Source of the DNA: Cryobacterium gelidum | Lineage (GTDB): Bacteria; Actinomycetota; Actinomycetes; Actinomycetales; Microbacteriaceae | Direction: 5' to 3' | Assembly (NCBI RefSeq): GCF_004403985.1 | Contig: NZ_SOHL01000003.1 | Coordinates: forward strand, 11,212 to 75,211 | DNA length: 64,000 nucleotides | Shown: positions 50,420-59,127 of the stretch, one piece after another | Layout: each line of letters opens with the position of its first letter | How positions within the stretch are numbered: the stretch's first letter is position 1 | The notes under the pieces: model-generated | What the model was told of the DNA's origin: nothing | The model's database searches: none | The model's input: only the letters and a program-made list of their open reading frames with translations | Position numbers and translations under genes: made by a program

Positions 50420-51421
50420 TCACGCCTGGCATCGCGGGCACCAGTACAGTTTGCGGGCCGCCATTTCTTCGAGCACGATATGCGTACCGCAGACGCGGCA
50501 TGGCAGGCCTTCGCGTTTGTATACCCAGTGCCGATCGGCCCGATGCTTCATGGCACGTCGGTATCCCGCGCCCTCGAGCTTGTCCATGGTCATCATCTGA
50601 CCGGTTGCCACCCCTATGTGTAAAAGGTGTGCCCAGTCCTGCCAGAGGGCGCGCACGGTGTCGTCACCGAGGGACTTGCCCGGGGTGTGTGGGTTGAGAC
50701 CGGCACGAAAGAGCATCTCGGCGCGGTACACGTTGCCGATGCCGCTGACCACGCTCTGGTCCATCAGCAGTCGGCCGATCGGCGTCGGCTTCTTGCGCAC
50801 GACGGTCACGAAGCGTTCCTCGGCCTCGGGGGTGTTGTCCAGTTCCGGGTCGGGTCCGAGCCTGGCGAGGACGGCGGCGACCTGGGCCGGGTCGAGCACC
50901 TCACACGCGGTCGGTCCGCGCAGGTCGGCGCACACCGTGTCGGTCAGCAGCCGCACCCGCACCTGGCCGACCGGCTCGGGGGGAAAGGTGTCGGTGAAGT
51001 CGATCTCCTTCTCCCGCTCCGACATGCGCACCCGGGTACTGCGCGGCGCCCCGATGCTGAAGATCGAATTTTCACCATCCACGTCAAAAGTCGGGCCTGC
51101 GAGTCGCGGTGGGAGCTCGGTACCGTGCTGGTTGGTCTGGCCCATCCGGCCGTTGGCCGAGGCCATCGTGGCATCCATGAGAATCTCACCGTTAAAATCC
51201 CAGGCACCGTACAGTCCCAAATGGATGCGCAGCCACAGTCCATGGTCGAACTCCAGAAACATCTGCTTACCGACGGCGCGGGCATCCGTTATCGTCTGGC
51301 CGTCAAGCTGCTCGGCACCGGCCGCAAAGCGGCCCTGTGGTGACGTCACGGTGACCCGGTGACCGACGAAATTGCGCTGAAATTGTCGGGTGATGCGGTG
51401 AACGGAGTGCCCCTCGGGCAC
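50420..51421 (-). CDS. Fpg/Nei family DNA glycosylase
   Basis: A 333-residue bifunctional DNA glycosylase/AP lyase. It begins MPEGHSVHR, so after Met removal the catalytic Pro2-Glu3 pair is exposed. A H2TH region (VVSGIGNVYRAEMLFRAGLNPH) and a C-terminal zinc finger CRVCGTHIVLEEMAARKLYWCPRC (four Cys) are present. The sequence is nearer to actinobacterial Nei than to MutM. It starts 1 bp after the rpiB stop codon. Confidence 0.93.
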   Translation of the reverse strand: MPEGHSVHRITRQFQRNFVGHRVTVTSPQGRFAAGAEQLDGQTITDARAVGKQMFLEFDHGLWLRIHLGLYGAWDFNGEILMDATMASANGRMGQTNQHGTELPPRLAGPTFDVDGENSIFSIGAPRSTRVRMSEREKEIDFTDTFPPEPVGQVRVRLLTDTVCADLRGPTACEVLDPAQVAAVLARLGPDPELDNTPEAEERFVTVVRKKPTPIGRLLMDQSVVSGIGNVYRAEMLFRAGLNPHTPGKSLGDDTVRALWQDWAHLLHIGVATGQMMTMDKLEGAGYRRAMKHRADRHWVYKREGLPCRVCGTHIVLEEMAARKLYWCPRCQA

Positions 51422-51422
51422 C

Positions 51423-51926
51423 TCAGCGCACGACGCCTTCGACGTTCACGCCTTTTCCCGCGATCGTTCCCGTTTGCTCGTATTCACCGAGCTGACGGAT
51501 TCGACGCTCGTGACGCTCCTCGTCACTGAACGGCTCGGCAATGAAGGCGTCGATGAAGCCGGTGGCCTCCGCGATCGTGTGTTCGCGGGCGCCGATCGAG
51601 ATGACGTTGGCGTCGTTGTGTTCGCGCGCTAGCCGGGCGGTGCTCAGGTTCCAGACCAGGGCTGCACGCACACCGGACACCTTGTTCGCGGCCATCTGCT
51701 CGCCGTTACCCGAGCCGCCGAACACGACTCCGAGCGCCTCGATTCCGCGTTCACGGTCGTCGACGGTGGCCTGCGCGGCATTGATGCAGAACGCGGGGTA
51801 GTCATCGAGGGCGTCGTAGCCCGTGGGCCCATGGTCGATGACCTCGTGGCCGGCGGCACGCAGGTGCGTGCTCAAGTGGTGGCTGAGGTCGAGACCTGCA
51901 TGGTCCGTGGCGATGTGGATGCGCAT
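51423..51926 (-). CDS. rpiB: Ribose-5-phosphate isomerase B
   Basis: A 167-residue RpiB/LacAB family isomerase interconverting ribose-5- and ribulose-5-phosphate. Features: RIHIATDHAGLDLSHHLS, GVVFGGSGNGEQMAANKV, NLSTARLAREHNDANVISIG. In this actinobacterial form the catalytic Cys of E. coli RpiB is replaced; GGSGNG contains Ser. No ribosome-binding site; TAGACT lies 6 bases before the ATG, so the mRNA is probably leaderless. It heads rpiB, Fpg/Nei and perhaps the oxidase. Confidence 0.94.
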   Translation of the reverse strand: MRIHIATDHAGLDLSHHLSTHLRAAGHEVIDHGPTGYDALDDYPAFCINAAQATVDDRERGIEALGVVFGGSGNGEQMAANKVSGVRAALVWNLSTARLAREHNDANVISIGAREHTIAEATGFIDAFIAEPFSDEERHERRIRQLGEYEQTGTIAGKGVNVEGVVR

Positions 51927-51932
51927 GTGGTC

Positions 51933-51938
51933 AGTCTA
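51933..51938 (-). promoter_or_regulatory. -10 box for leaderless rpiB
   Basis: TAGACT (minus strand), 6 bases before the ATG at 51926. Confidence 0.5.
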
Positions 51939-52556
51939 TTTAGAACTGGCCGCCCGGGTGAAAATCGGTTCGCGCGTGCGGCTGCGTTTGAGCTCGAAGA
52001 ATCCGTCGTAACTGGCCAGCGCCACGACGCCGTCCCACAGGGCGAGTGCAGCATCACCCATGGGTGCCGGGGAGATGACGGGGCCGAAGAAGGCGACACC
52101 ATTGACCGCGATCACCGGGGTGCCCACATCCTGGCCGACCCGATTGATGCCGTCGAAGTGACTCGCCCGCATCTGGCGGTCATACTCACTGCTGTCGGCG
52201 TAAGCCGCGAAGGCGGCTGGCAGGCCGACCTCGGCGAGCGCGGCCGGGATGACCTCAGCGGGGTTCGTGTTGCCGCCCGGGTGAATCCGTTCGCCGAGCG
52301 CGTCGTAGAGCGCCTTGACCATCGGCTGGCCGTGCAGTTCAGCAGCAGCGGCCACGAGGCGGGTGTACTTGAGCGCCCGCGGAAAGAACGCCGCATAGTC
52401 CTCGCTCACCTCCTGTTCTTCGTTGAGCACGGCGAGGCTCATCACGTGCCAGGTCACGTCGAATTCACGCAGGCGGGCGACTTCGTCGACCCAGCGCGAA
52501 GTCATCCAGGCCCAGGGGCACGAGGGATCAAACCAGAAATCCACTGAATCGGTCAT
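51936..52556 (-). CDS. DsbA-like mycothiol-dependent nitroreductase (Rv2466c type)
   Basis: A 206-residue thioredoxin-fold protein. The active site is DPSCPWAWMTSRWVDEV: C-P-W-A rather than the CxxC of DsbA. Later TPVIAVNGVAFFGPVISPAP holds the cis-Pro. This matches Rv2466c, a mycothiol-linked oxidoreductase that activates nitro drugs. It implies mycothiol as the cellular thiol, as in Actinobacteria. The ATG lies 6 bases after TAGGCT and lacks a Shine-Dalgarno. It is just upstream of rpiB. Confidence 0.9.
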   Translation of the reverse strand: MTDSVDFWFDPSCPWAWMTSRWVDEVARLREFDVTWHVMSLAVLNEEQEVSEDYAAFFPRALKYTRLVAAAAELHGQPMVKALYDALGERIHPGGNTNPAEVIPAALAEVGLPAAFAAYADSSEYDRQMRASHFDGINRVGQDVGTPVIAVNGVAFFGPVISPAPMGDAALALWDGVVALASYDGFFELKRSRTREPIFTRAASSK

Positions 52557-52562
52557 CTGACC

Positions 52563-52568
52563 AGCCTA
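52563..52568 (-). promoter_or_regulatory. -10 box for leaderless Rv2466c-like gene
   Basis: TAGGCT (minus strand), 6 bases before the ATG at 52556. Confidence 0.5.
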
Positions 52569-52651
52569 GGCGGGTTCATTGCGGCTCGGTCATCGCCGTC
52601 TCTGCGACCTGCTATTAGGGCTTTGCCCCCCATTCGGGTATCGTAGCGGGG

Positions 52652-52685
52652 TTGAAAAAATCTGCACCACGCAGTGTAGCTACAC
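52652..52685 (+). promoter_or_regulatory. Putative promoter and overlapping palindrome for the MHS transporter
   Basis: TTGAAA (52652-52657), a 17-bp spacer and TGTAGC (52675-52680) form a candidate promoter. GTGTAGCTACAC (52674-52685) is a perfect 12-bp palindrome covering the -10 box, well placed for a repressor. The promoter match is modest. Confidence 0.4.
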
Positions 52686-52719
52686 GTCGCAAGCACAATA
52701 TCTCCCCGGGAGAAATAAC

Positions 52720-54288
52720 ATGCCCATTGACCGAAGCACGTCCAACACGAATTCCGGCCGGACCAGCTCCGGTTTTCTCCGGCCCAAGAAGGGTCTCCGA
52801 CGCCGCCGTATCGCAGTGTCCGACGTTAACGTCGTTGACAAACCAATCATGAAACGTGCCCTCGGCGGCACCATCGTGGGCAACACGATGGAATGGTATG
52901 ACGTCGGTATCTTCGGCTACCTCATCACCACCATGGGGCCGGTCTTCCTGCCCGAGGCCGACGCCTCCGTTCAGACCCTGTTTCTGCTCGGCACCTTCGC
53001 CGCCACATTCTTTGCCCGCCCGCTCGGCGGCGTCTTCTTCGGCTGGCTCGGTGACCGAATCGGCCGCCAGAAGGTGCTCGCCACCACGCTGATTCTGATG
53101 GCCGCCTCGACGTTTGCCGTCGGCCTGCTCCCCGGTTACGCGCAGATCGGGGTCTGGGCAGCGGTTCTGCTGGTGTTCGTCAAGCTCGTACAGGGCTTCT
53201 CGACCGGTGGCGAGTACGCCGGTGCGACGACCTTCGTCAGTGAGCACGCGCCCGACAGGCAGCGCGGCTACTTCGCGAGCTTCCTCGACATGGGCAGCTA
53301 CCTCGGGTTCGCCATCGGCGCTGCCCTCGTCTCTGTGCTGCAGCTCACGCTCGGTCAGGATGTGATGGAGGCCTGGGGCTGGCGCCTTCCGTTCCTCATC
53401 GCCGGACCGCTCGGCCTGATCGCGATCTACTTCCGTATGAAGATCGACGAGTCCCCGGCATTCCAAGCCACACTCGATGCGCAGGAAGAAGCCCAGAAGA
53501 ACCCCGTCGGTGCCACGGCCGCCACCCCGAAGGGCCCGATTGCCATCTTCAAGGCGTACTGGCGCAACATTATTATCGCGATGGTGCTCGTCGCCGCTGC
53601 GAACACGGTCGGTTACGCCCTCACCTCGTATATGCCCACCTATCTCACCGAGAATAAGGGCTACGACGAACTGCACGGCACGGCACTGACCATTCCGATT
53701 CTCGTGATCATGGCGTTGTGTATCCCGCTCACCGGACGTTTGTCCGACCGGGTTGGCCGCCGGCCGGTGCTGTGGATCGGCGCGGTCAGCACGATTGTGC
53801 TGGCCTATCCGGCCTTTCTGCTCATCGGACTCGGGTCGGTCTGGTCGACCCTGCTCGGTCTCGCGATGATCGCTTTCCCGGTCACGTTCTATGTATCGAC
53901 CATTGCCTCGGCGCTTCCAGCACTGTTCCCCACAGCCAGCCGTTACGGTGCCATGGGAATTTCGTATAACTTTGCGGTCGCTATCTTCGGTGGCACCACA
54001 CCGTTCATCATCGCGGCACTCATCGTGAGCACCGGCAACGACATGATGCCGGCGTTCTACCTGATCGGCACCTCGCTGGTCGGCGCGATTGCTATCTACT
54101 TCCTCAGGGAATCGGCGAATCGCCCGCTGCCGGGCTCAATGCCCAGTGTGAACACCGAGCACGAAGCGCACGAGCTGGTCAAGACGCAGGACGACAACCC
54201 TCTGCTCGACACCGACGAAATGCCCTTTGACCATACCTACGAGCCCCCGACCAACGCCATTCCCATGCAGGAGCCGGCGAGGCTCTAG
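52720..54288 (+). CDS. MFS transporter of the metabolite:H+ symporter (ProP-like) type
   Basis: A 522-residue membrane protein with about 12 helices. The N-terminal KRALGGTIVGNTMEWYDVGIFGYL, the GWLGDRIGRQKVL loop and GFSTGGEYAGATTFVSEHAP are typical of the MHS group (ProP, KgtP, ShiA). The N-terminus (50 residues) and C-terminus (60 residues) are long, charged and cytoplasmic. Substrates of the family are proline/betaine, organic acids or shikimate; osmolyte uptake would suit the rest of the window but is inference. The ATG has GGGAGA upstream. Confidence 0.9.
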   Translation: MPIDRSTSNTNSGRTSSGFLRPKKGLRRRRIAVSDVNVVDKPIMKRALGGTIVGNTMEWYDVGIFGYLITTMGPVFLPEADASVQTLFLLGTFAATFFARPLGGVFFGWLGDRIGRQKVLATTLILMAASTFAVGLLPGYAQIGVWAAVLLVFVKLVQGFSTGGEYAGATTFVSEHAPDRQRGYFASFLDMGSYLGFAIGAALVSVLQLTLGQDVMEAWGWRLPFLIAGPLGLIAIYFRMKIDESPAFQATLDAQEEAQKNPVGATAATPKGPIAIFKAYWRNIIIAMVLVAAANTVGYALTSYMPTYLTENKGYDELHGTALTIPILVIMALCIPLTGRLSDRVGRRPVLWIGAVSTIVLAYPAFLLIGLGSVWSTLLGLAMIAFPVTFYVSTIASALPALFPTASRYGAMGISYNFAVAIFGGTTPFIIAALIVSTGNDMMPAFYLIGTSLVGAIAIYFLRESANRPLPGSMPSVNTEHEAHELVKTQDDNPLLDTDEMPFDHTYEPPTNAIPMQEPARL

Positions 54289-54368
54289 GGGCCTCCCCGC
54301 ACCCGCGAGCGACAATCGGCACAGTCGGGCCTGACCCTTTCAGGTCCGGCTGATGCCGTGCATCGTCG

Positions 54369-54743
54369 TTACGCTGGCACGTTTCCGATCCAGCTGAGCG
54401 GAACTCCTCCGGTCGGCAAGGTTTTGCCATCGCCGTCGAAGGCTGGATTGGCTTTCCCGAACGCTGTTGCTGGTGCGTGGTCACGCACTGACTGCCTTCG
54501 CACTCGTATGCCCCCGACAACCGACACGATGCTCGCCAGGAGAAAAATGGCTCCGACGGCCAGGAGCGCAAGCGACCCACCAGACACCGCGGTTAATGCC
54601 AGGAACATTCCGAAGGGAATCGTCAACCAGGCTCCGACGAATAATAGTGATCCGAGAACAACGAGGAGGTTCCCGCGTCGGCGGACCCGGATGCGGCGAT
54701 CGTCCGCCAAAGCGAGCTCCCTGGCGACTGGTGAATGTTCCAC
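54369..54743 (-). CDS. Small membrane protein, unknown function
   Basis: A 124-residue protein with two membrane segments (RGNLLVVLGSLLFVGAWLTI and VSGGSLALLAVGAIFLLASI) after a charged N-terminus. The C-terminal tail (TAFGKANPAFDGDGKTLPTG) is polar. The start at 54743 (GTG) has AGGGG 7 bases upstream. The open frame runs further up, but that part is the second half of a frameshifted GNAT gene, not this protein. No family recognised. Confidence 0.6.
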   Translation of the reverse strand: MEHSPVARELALADDRRIRVRRRGNLLVVLGSLLFVGAWLTIPFGMFLALTAVSGGSLALLAVGAIFLLASIVSVVGGIRVRRQSVRDHAPATAFGKANPAFDGDGKTLPTGGVPLSWIGNVPA

Positions 54744-54810
54744 GTCGTGTCCCCTTACGTTGATCGCAGAAGAATGAAATCTCTGGTTCAGCTGACCGAT
54801 ATTAAACCGG

Positions 54811-55111
54811 CGTGCCACGTCTAAGTCAACCTTGCACCGAGGTACGTATCGGTTCATCGAACGGCCAGCGTGACAGACCAACCGTCGAACGACGGCCTTC
54901 TCCCCTCGACCAGAGTCGAACCACCCCACAATCCAGCGAAATCCGTTCCGTCTTTGAAGACGAGCCAGGCGGCCGAAACGACCCGACCCGAAACTTCTGC
55001 CACGAGAACAACGACATTGCCTGACGCGGCCACTATCCGGCTCTGAAGATCATGGGCGAGCCAACCGAAATGCTCGCCCCAGACCTCAGACTGCCGGCGC
55101 GCGTGATCCAC
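54811..55111 (-). pseudogene. Frameshifted GNAT acetyltransferase remnant
   Basis: In the first frame (from GTG 55111) there is a GNAT core: VVVLVAEVSGRVVSAAWLVF, then FAGLWGGSTLVE. The expected acetyl-CoA loop and helix do not follow in that frame. They appear in the next frame as RGEKAVVRRLVCHAGRSMNR and YVPRCKVDLDVA. A frameshift near 54905 therefore breaks the gene. The N-terminal half of a normal GNAT of this type is also absent, so it is a relic. It abuts the start of an intact GNAT gene of unrelated sequence on the other strand. Confidence 0.65.
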
Positions 55112-55127
55112 CGTTTACCGCGGAGCT

Positions 55128-55553
55128 ATGCCCACGAACGAGGAGTACTCCGTTGACACCGACCTCGGCCGCATCGATCTGCGGCAGGTTCACCACTGGC
55201 TTTCGACGGATGCGTTCTGGGCACTCGGCCGGTCCAAGGAGACCGTTCAACGCGCAGCTGGCGGCTCATTGAACTTTGGCGTCTACGATAGCGCTGGCGG
55301 TTTGTGCGGCTACGCCCGGGTTGTTACCGACCATGCCACGTTTGCGTGGTTGTGTGACGTGTACATCGACCGCCCGTCCCGAGGCCGAGGTCTCGGTCTC
55401 TTCCTCGCGCAAGCGGTCGTCGACACTCTCTGGCCCATGCACCTCAAGCGAGTGCTCCTCTCGACACTGGACGCGCACGGCCTCTACGAGCAGGTGGGAT
55501 TCACGCCGTTTCCAGACCCGCAGAAGCTGATGATCTTGAGCGGCGCCCGCTAG
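55128..55553 (+). CDS. GNAT family N-acetyltransferase
   Basis: A 141-residue acetyltransferase of the short type. It begins VDTDLGRIDLRQVHHWLSTD, with a central FAWLCDVYIDRPSRGRGLGLFL acetyl-CoA loop and a C-terminal HGLYEQVGFTPFPDPQKLM. It is close to a family of putative acetyltransferases that start with ...HxWLSxxxYWA. The substrate is unknown. Confidence 0.9.
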   Translation: MPTNEEYSVDTDLGRIDLRQVHHWLSTDAFWALGRSKETVQRAAGGSLNFGVYDSAGGLCGYARVVTDHATFAWLCDVYIDRPSRGRGLGLFLAQAVVDTLWPMHLKRVLLSTLDAHGLYEQVGFTPFPDPQKLMILSGAR

Positions 55554-55580
55554 CGCGCGCTCCGCGGCATTTCCGCGGGC

Positions 55581-55624
55581 CAGGCGTCGTACAGGCGTCG
55601 TACAGGCGTCGTACAGTCGTGGTG
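55581..55624. repeat. 11-bp tandem repeat
   Basis: Three exact copies of caggcgtcgta (55581, 55592, 55603) and one partial copy. The period is one helical turn. It lies 100-140 bp upstream of the SDR-like gene and just after the GNAT stop. Confidence 0.85.
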
Positions 55625-55711
55625 ACCTCGAATACGGTGGGGCCGGCTCGTTCGCGTCTCGCGCACGAGCGCAGGTGTTCCCCTGAAACGGATGCTCCCA
55701 GTCGGTCCGCG

Positions 55712-55717
55712 TAGAAT
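55712..55717 (+). promoter_or_regulatory. -10 box for leaderless SDR-like gene
   Basis: TAGAAT lies 6 bases before the ATG at 55724. No ribosome-binding site is present. Confidence 0.5.
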
Positions 55718-55723
55718 CCTCTA

Positions 55724-57229
55724 ATGACCTCTGCGCCCACTATCGCCGCCCAGTCGGCAGCACCGGCCACCGAGCTCGCCGGAATCGACCCGCACGAGCT
55801 CGCCGTCACCCTCCGCGTACTAGCTTCCCTGGCCGACATCGACCCGGATAGCCCCGACTTCGTCACGGTGCGTCAGGCCACCGCGAAGATGTTCAAGTCG
55901 GTCAAGATGGTGCGACGCATCGAGAAGCGCGCGGTGATCGCCGACGCCGATCGCAGCGTCATCGCTGCCACCGCCACCGGCGCGCCCACCCGCATCGACG
56001 ATGAGACGCGCGGCGCTCAGCTCTCCCTGGGTACCAGCGCGGCGACCGCCGGTGAGCTACTCGTTCCGCGCGCCTGCTATATCTGCAAGCAGAAGTACAC
56101 CGTGGTCGACGCGTTCTACCACCAGCTCTGCCCGAACTGCGCCCTCTCCAGTCACGGCAAGCGTGACGCTCGTACCGACCTCACCGGCAAACGCGCACTG
56201 CTCACCGGCGGCCGTGCCAAAATCGGCATGTACATCGCCCTGCGGCTGCTTCGCGACGGTGCCCACACCACCGTCACCACGCGATTTCCGCGCGATGCCG
56301 TTCGCCGCTTCGCCGCGATGGACGACTCGAAGGATTGGCTGCACCGCCTGCGCATCGTCGGCATCGATTTGCGTGACCCGGCCCAGGTGATCGCGCTCGC
56401 CGATTCCGTCGCCGCCCAGGGCCCACTCGACATTCTGATCAACAACGCAGCGCAGACCGTGCGTCGTTCTCGCGGCTCCTACTCCCCCCTGGTCGAGGCC
56501 GAAGATTCTCCGCTGCCCGACGGTCCGTTGCCCGAGATCGTGTCGTTTGGGCACACGAACGATGCGCATCCGCTCGCTCTCGCCGCGTCGGTCTCGACGC
56601 ACCCGCTACTCGCGGCGGCGTCCGGTGCCGGCGCCCTGACAGCGGATGACCTCACTCGGCTGGCCCTTGCCGCCGGGTCGAGTTCACTCGAACGCCTCGC
56701 TGCCGGCACCGCCATCGACGCCGGCGGGCTTGTTCCCGACCTGCACGACGTGAACAGCTGGACCGCCAACGTCGAAGACGTGGATCCGCTGGAAATGCTC
56801 GAAGTGCAGCTGTGCAACACGACGGCACCATTTTTGCTCGTAAGCCGCCTGCGGGCTTCGCTGAGCGCATCCACTGCCCGGCGCACCTACATTGTGAATG
56901 TGTCGGCGATGGAAGGCGTGTTTGGTCGCGGATACAAGGGCCCCGGCCACCCGCACACCAATATGGCCAAGGCCGCCCTGAATATGCTCACCCGCACGAG
57001 CGCGAAGGAGATGCTGGAAGACGGCATTCTCATGACCAGCGTCGATACCGGCTGGATCACTGACGAACGCCCACACCCCACCAAAGTGCGCCTGGCCGAG
57101 GAGGGCTTCCACGCACCGCTCGACCTGGTCGACGGTGCCGCCCGGGTCTACGACCCGATCGTGCGCGGCGAGGATGGCGAAGACCTCTACGGCGTCTTTC
57201 TGAAGGACTACAAGCCCGGCGCCTGGTAG
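55724..57229 (+). CDS. Zinc-finger SDR-like protein with degenerate catalytic site
   Basis: A 501-residue protein. Residues 1-105 have a helical start; 118-139 hold CYICKQKY and HQLCPNC, a four-Cys zinc site. Residues 155-500 are an SDR Rossmann fold with TGGRAKIG (161-168, a variant of TGxxxGIG), NNAAQ (240-244), and a Ser in NVSAMEG (S394). The expected YxxxK reads TNMAK: the Tyr position is Thr412, Lys is K416. An insertion of about 100 residues (245-345) separates the cofactor part from the catalytic part. It may be a non-classical reductase or a binding protein; the function is unknown. It precedes the AAA+ gene by 171 bp. Confidence 0.75.
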   Translation: MTSAPTIAAQSAAPATELAGIDPHELAVTLRVLASLADIDPDSPDFVTVRQATAKMFKSVKMVRRIEKRAVIADADRSVIAATATGAPTRIDDETRGAQLSLGTSAATAGELLVPRACYICKQKYTVVDAFYHQLCPNCALSSHGKRDARTDLTGKRALLTGGRAKIGMYIALRLLRDGAHTTVTTRFPRDAVRRFAAMDDSKDWLHRLRIVGIDLRDPAQVIALADSVAAQGPLDILINNAAQTVRRSRGSYSPLVEAEDSPLPDGPLPEIVSFGHTNDAHPLALAASVSTHPLLAAASGAGALTADDLTRLALAAGSSSLERLAAGTAIDAGGLVPDLHDVNSWTANVEDVDPLEMLEVQLCNTTAPFLLVSRLRASLSASTARRTYIVNVSAMEGVFGRGYKGPGHPHTNMAKAALNMLTRTSAKEMLEDGILMTSVDTGWITDERPHPTKVRLAEEGFHAPLDLVDGAARVYDPIVRGEDGEDLYGVFLKDYKPGAW

Positions 57230-57400
57230 CACAGGGCCGTCAGCTGCTGGAATGCGCCTCAGGCGTCTGGGTCGAAATCGAGATGACTCGCACACCGACG
57301 CGGTCGCGGTCGCTGAGGCCTAGGCCTCGGCCTCGGCCTCGGCAATCATCGCCCAGGCCCGCTAGGTTCGACAGGGCTGCCACGAGAACAGGAGAACGAC

Positions 57401-58993
57401 ATGACCGAGGACACTTTCGACCGAGACGTTGTGCGCGCCTTCAAACACTTCATGGAACGGGTCGTATCTGCGGCGGATGACCGGGCCGGGTCGAGCCTGA
57501 CACCGCTCGGCGACCGCATCAGCGCCTTTCTCGGCGCCAACGCGTCGACACTGCCGGTCGTGTCGGAGACCCTGGCCGATCATCGCCTCGTCGACGCGGA
57601 CATAGCCCTGAGCACGTTGGCCGGCGCGGATCCGGCCGCACTTCTGGGCGTATCGGGCGGGCAGCAGCGGTTTCACTCGACGCTGTCCGAGCTCGTGGCC
57701 AGCCCGTTCCAGGGCTTCGGGCCCGGACCGGTGGACTACTCGGCCCGGGCGACCGGACCGACGTCGACCCGCCAGGTGGTCTCGTTCGGCCTGAGGCTCA
57801 TCCGCTTCGACGGCGAGCCGATTGCCGTGCTGCAACGCGCAGCGAACCCGCAATTCGGGCGCAACACGGCCGAGCTCGAAATCATGGCCGAGTCGCCGCG
57901 CACGGTCACCGGTTTTCTCGAGCACCTGCGCGCACTCATGATCGAGCACAGCGTGCTGCGCGGACAGGTGCTCTCGTTCGTGCAAACCGAATACGGAGCC
58001 GGAGCCGGAATCACCTTCCTGGAACGACCCGTCGTACCGACGGCCGCCATCGTGCTGCCGGAGGGCATCCTCGGCACCATCACCGACCACGTCATCGGAA
58101 TCGGCGAGCAGCGCCAGGTCTTGCTCGCCGCCGGGCAACATTTGAAGCGCGGTGTACTGCTCTACGGTGCTCCCGGCACCGGTAAAACCCTCACCGTGCG
58201 CCACCTGCTCAGCGAAACACCGGACATCACCGCCGTGCTGCTCACCGGGAGCAGCATCGTGCACATCGCTGCGGCTGCCGAGATCGCACGCACCTTTGCG
58301 CCGTCCATCGTCGTTATGGAAGACATCGACCTGGTCGCGATGCAACGCAATGCCACTCCGCAGCCGCTGTTGTTCGAGGTGCTCGACGCTCTCGACGGAC
58401 TCGACGGCGACGCCGATGTGGCCTTCGTCATGACCACCAACCGGGTCGAGGTGCTCGAGCGCGCCCTTGCCGAACGGCCAGGCCGGGTCGACCTCGCCGT
58501 CGAAGTACCCTTGCCCGCCCCTGCCGAACGCGAGCGACTGTTCCGACGCTATGCGGGAGGGCTGCCGTTCAGCCCGGCTGCCCTCAACGCCGCTGCCCGC
58601 CGTGCGGAAGGAGTGACGGGCTCCTTCGCGAAGGAGCTGATTCGCCGGGCCGTGCTTCGCGCTGCCCTCCGCGCCGACACCGTCGACGACAACGACCTGC
58701 AGGTGGCCCTCGACGATCTGTTGTCGGCGGTCGAATCCCTGACCCGACGGCTCCTCGGCACCCGCACTGGCGACACCGAACGTTGGCAGCCCGACGAGGA
58801 GTCGAGCGATGGGCCGAACGGCAGCTACGTTCCGATGCACGGTTCGGCGGCCGTGATGACGCGGCAATCCGCCTCCTTCGGCTGGACAACCGGTAGCGCG
58901 GCGCCGTTGTCAGCGGAGCCGTCAGCCGAGCCACCCGCCGACGCTCCGGGTGACGATCCGGGAAAGACTGACGACGGTGACGAACACCGATAA
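57401..58993 (+). CDS. AAA+ family ATPase
   Basis: A 530-residue protein. Residues 1-190 form an N-terminal domain I do not recognise. The AAA+ module has GAPGTGKT (256-263), VVMEDIDLV (304-312), sensor TTNRVE (N347) and arginine-finger region ERPGRVD (359-365). The C-terminus is acidic and disordered. It resembles the Cdc48/FtsH-like remodelling ATPases found singly in actinobacteria, without protease domain or membrane anchor. GGAGAACGAC precedes the ATG. The upstream zinc-finger SDR-like gene may be linked, but that is only adjacency. Confidence 0.88.
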   Translation: MTEDTFDRDVVRAFKHFMERVVSAADDRAGSSLTPLGDRISAFLGANASTLPVVSETLADHRLVDADIALSTLAGADPAALLGVSGGQQRFHSTLSELVASPFQGFGPGPVDYSARATGPTSTRQVVSFGLRLIRFDGEPIAVLQRAANPQFGRNTAELEIMAESPRTVTGFLEHLRALMIEHSVLRGQVLSFVQTEYGAGAGITFLERPVVPTAAIVLPEGILGTITDHVIGIGEQRQVLLAAGQHLKRGVLLYGAPGTGKTLTVRHLLSETPDITAVLLTGSSIVHIAAAAEIARTFAPSIVVMEDIDLVAMQRNATPQPLLFEVLDALDGLDGDADVAFVMTTNRVEVLERALAERPGRVDLAVEVPLPAPAERERLFRRYAGGLPFSPAALNAAARRAEGVTGSFAKELIRRAVLRAALRADTVDDNDLQVALDDLLSAVESLTRRLLGTRTGDTERWQPDEESSDGPNGSYVPMHGSAAVMTRQSASFGWTTGSAAPLSAEPSAEPPADAPGDDPGKTDDGDEHR

Positions 58994-59127
58994 CCAGCGC
59001 CTGTCCGTTCAGGCCATCGCCGTAACGGACAACTCCCCGAACGAGTACGGTGTTTCTTGAGCAGTTGCAACTGTGACCACCGCCGGATTTCGAGCCACTT
59101 CTGCCGCTAGCGGCTCGTCCGCCTCCG

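Noticed and set aside
55581-55624. 11-bp repeats as an origin or iteron
   Set aside because: Only three to four copies, no rep gene or AT-rich segment next to them.
55724-58993. SDR-like and AAA+ genes as a defence system
   Set aside because: No nuclease, toxin, methylase or mobile-element context; neighbours are housekeeping genes.
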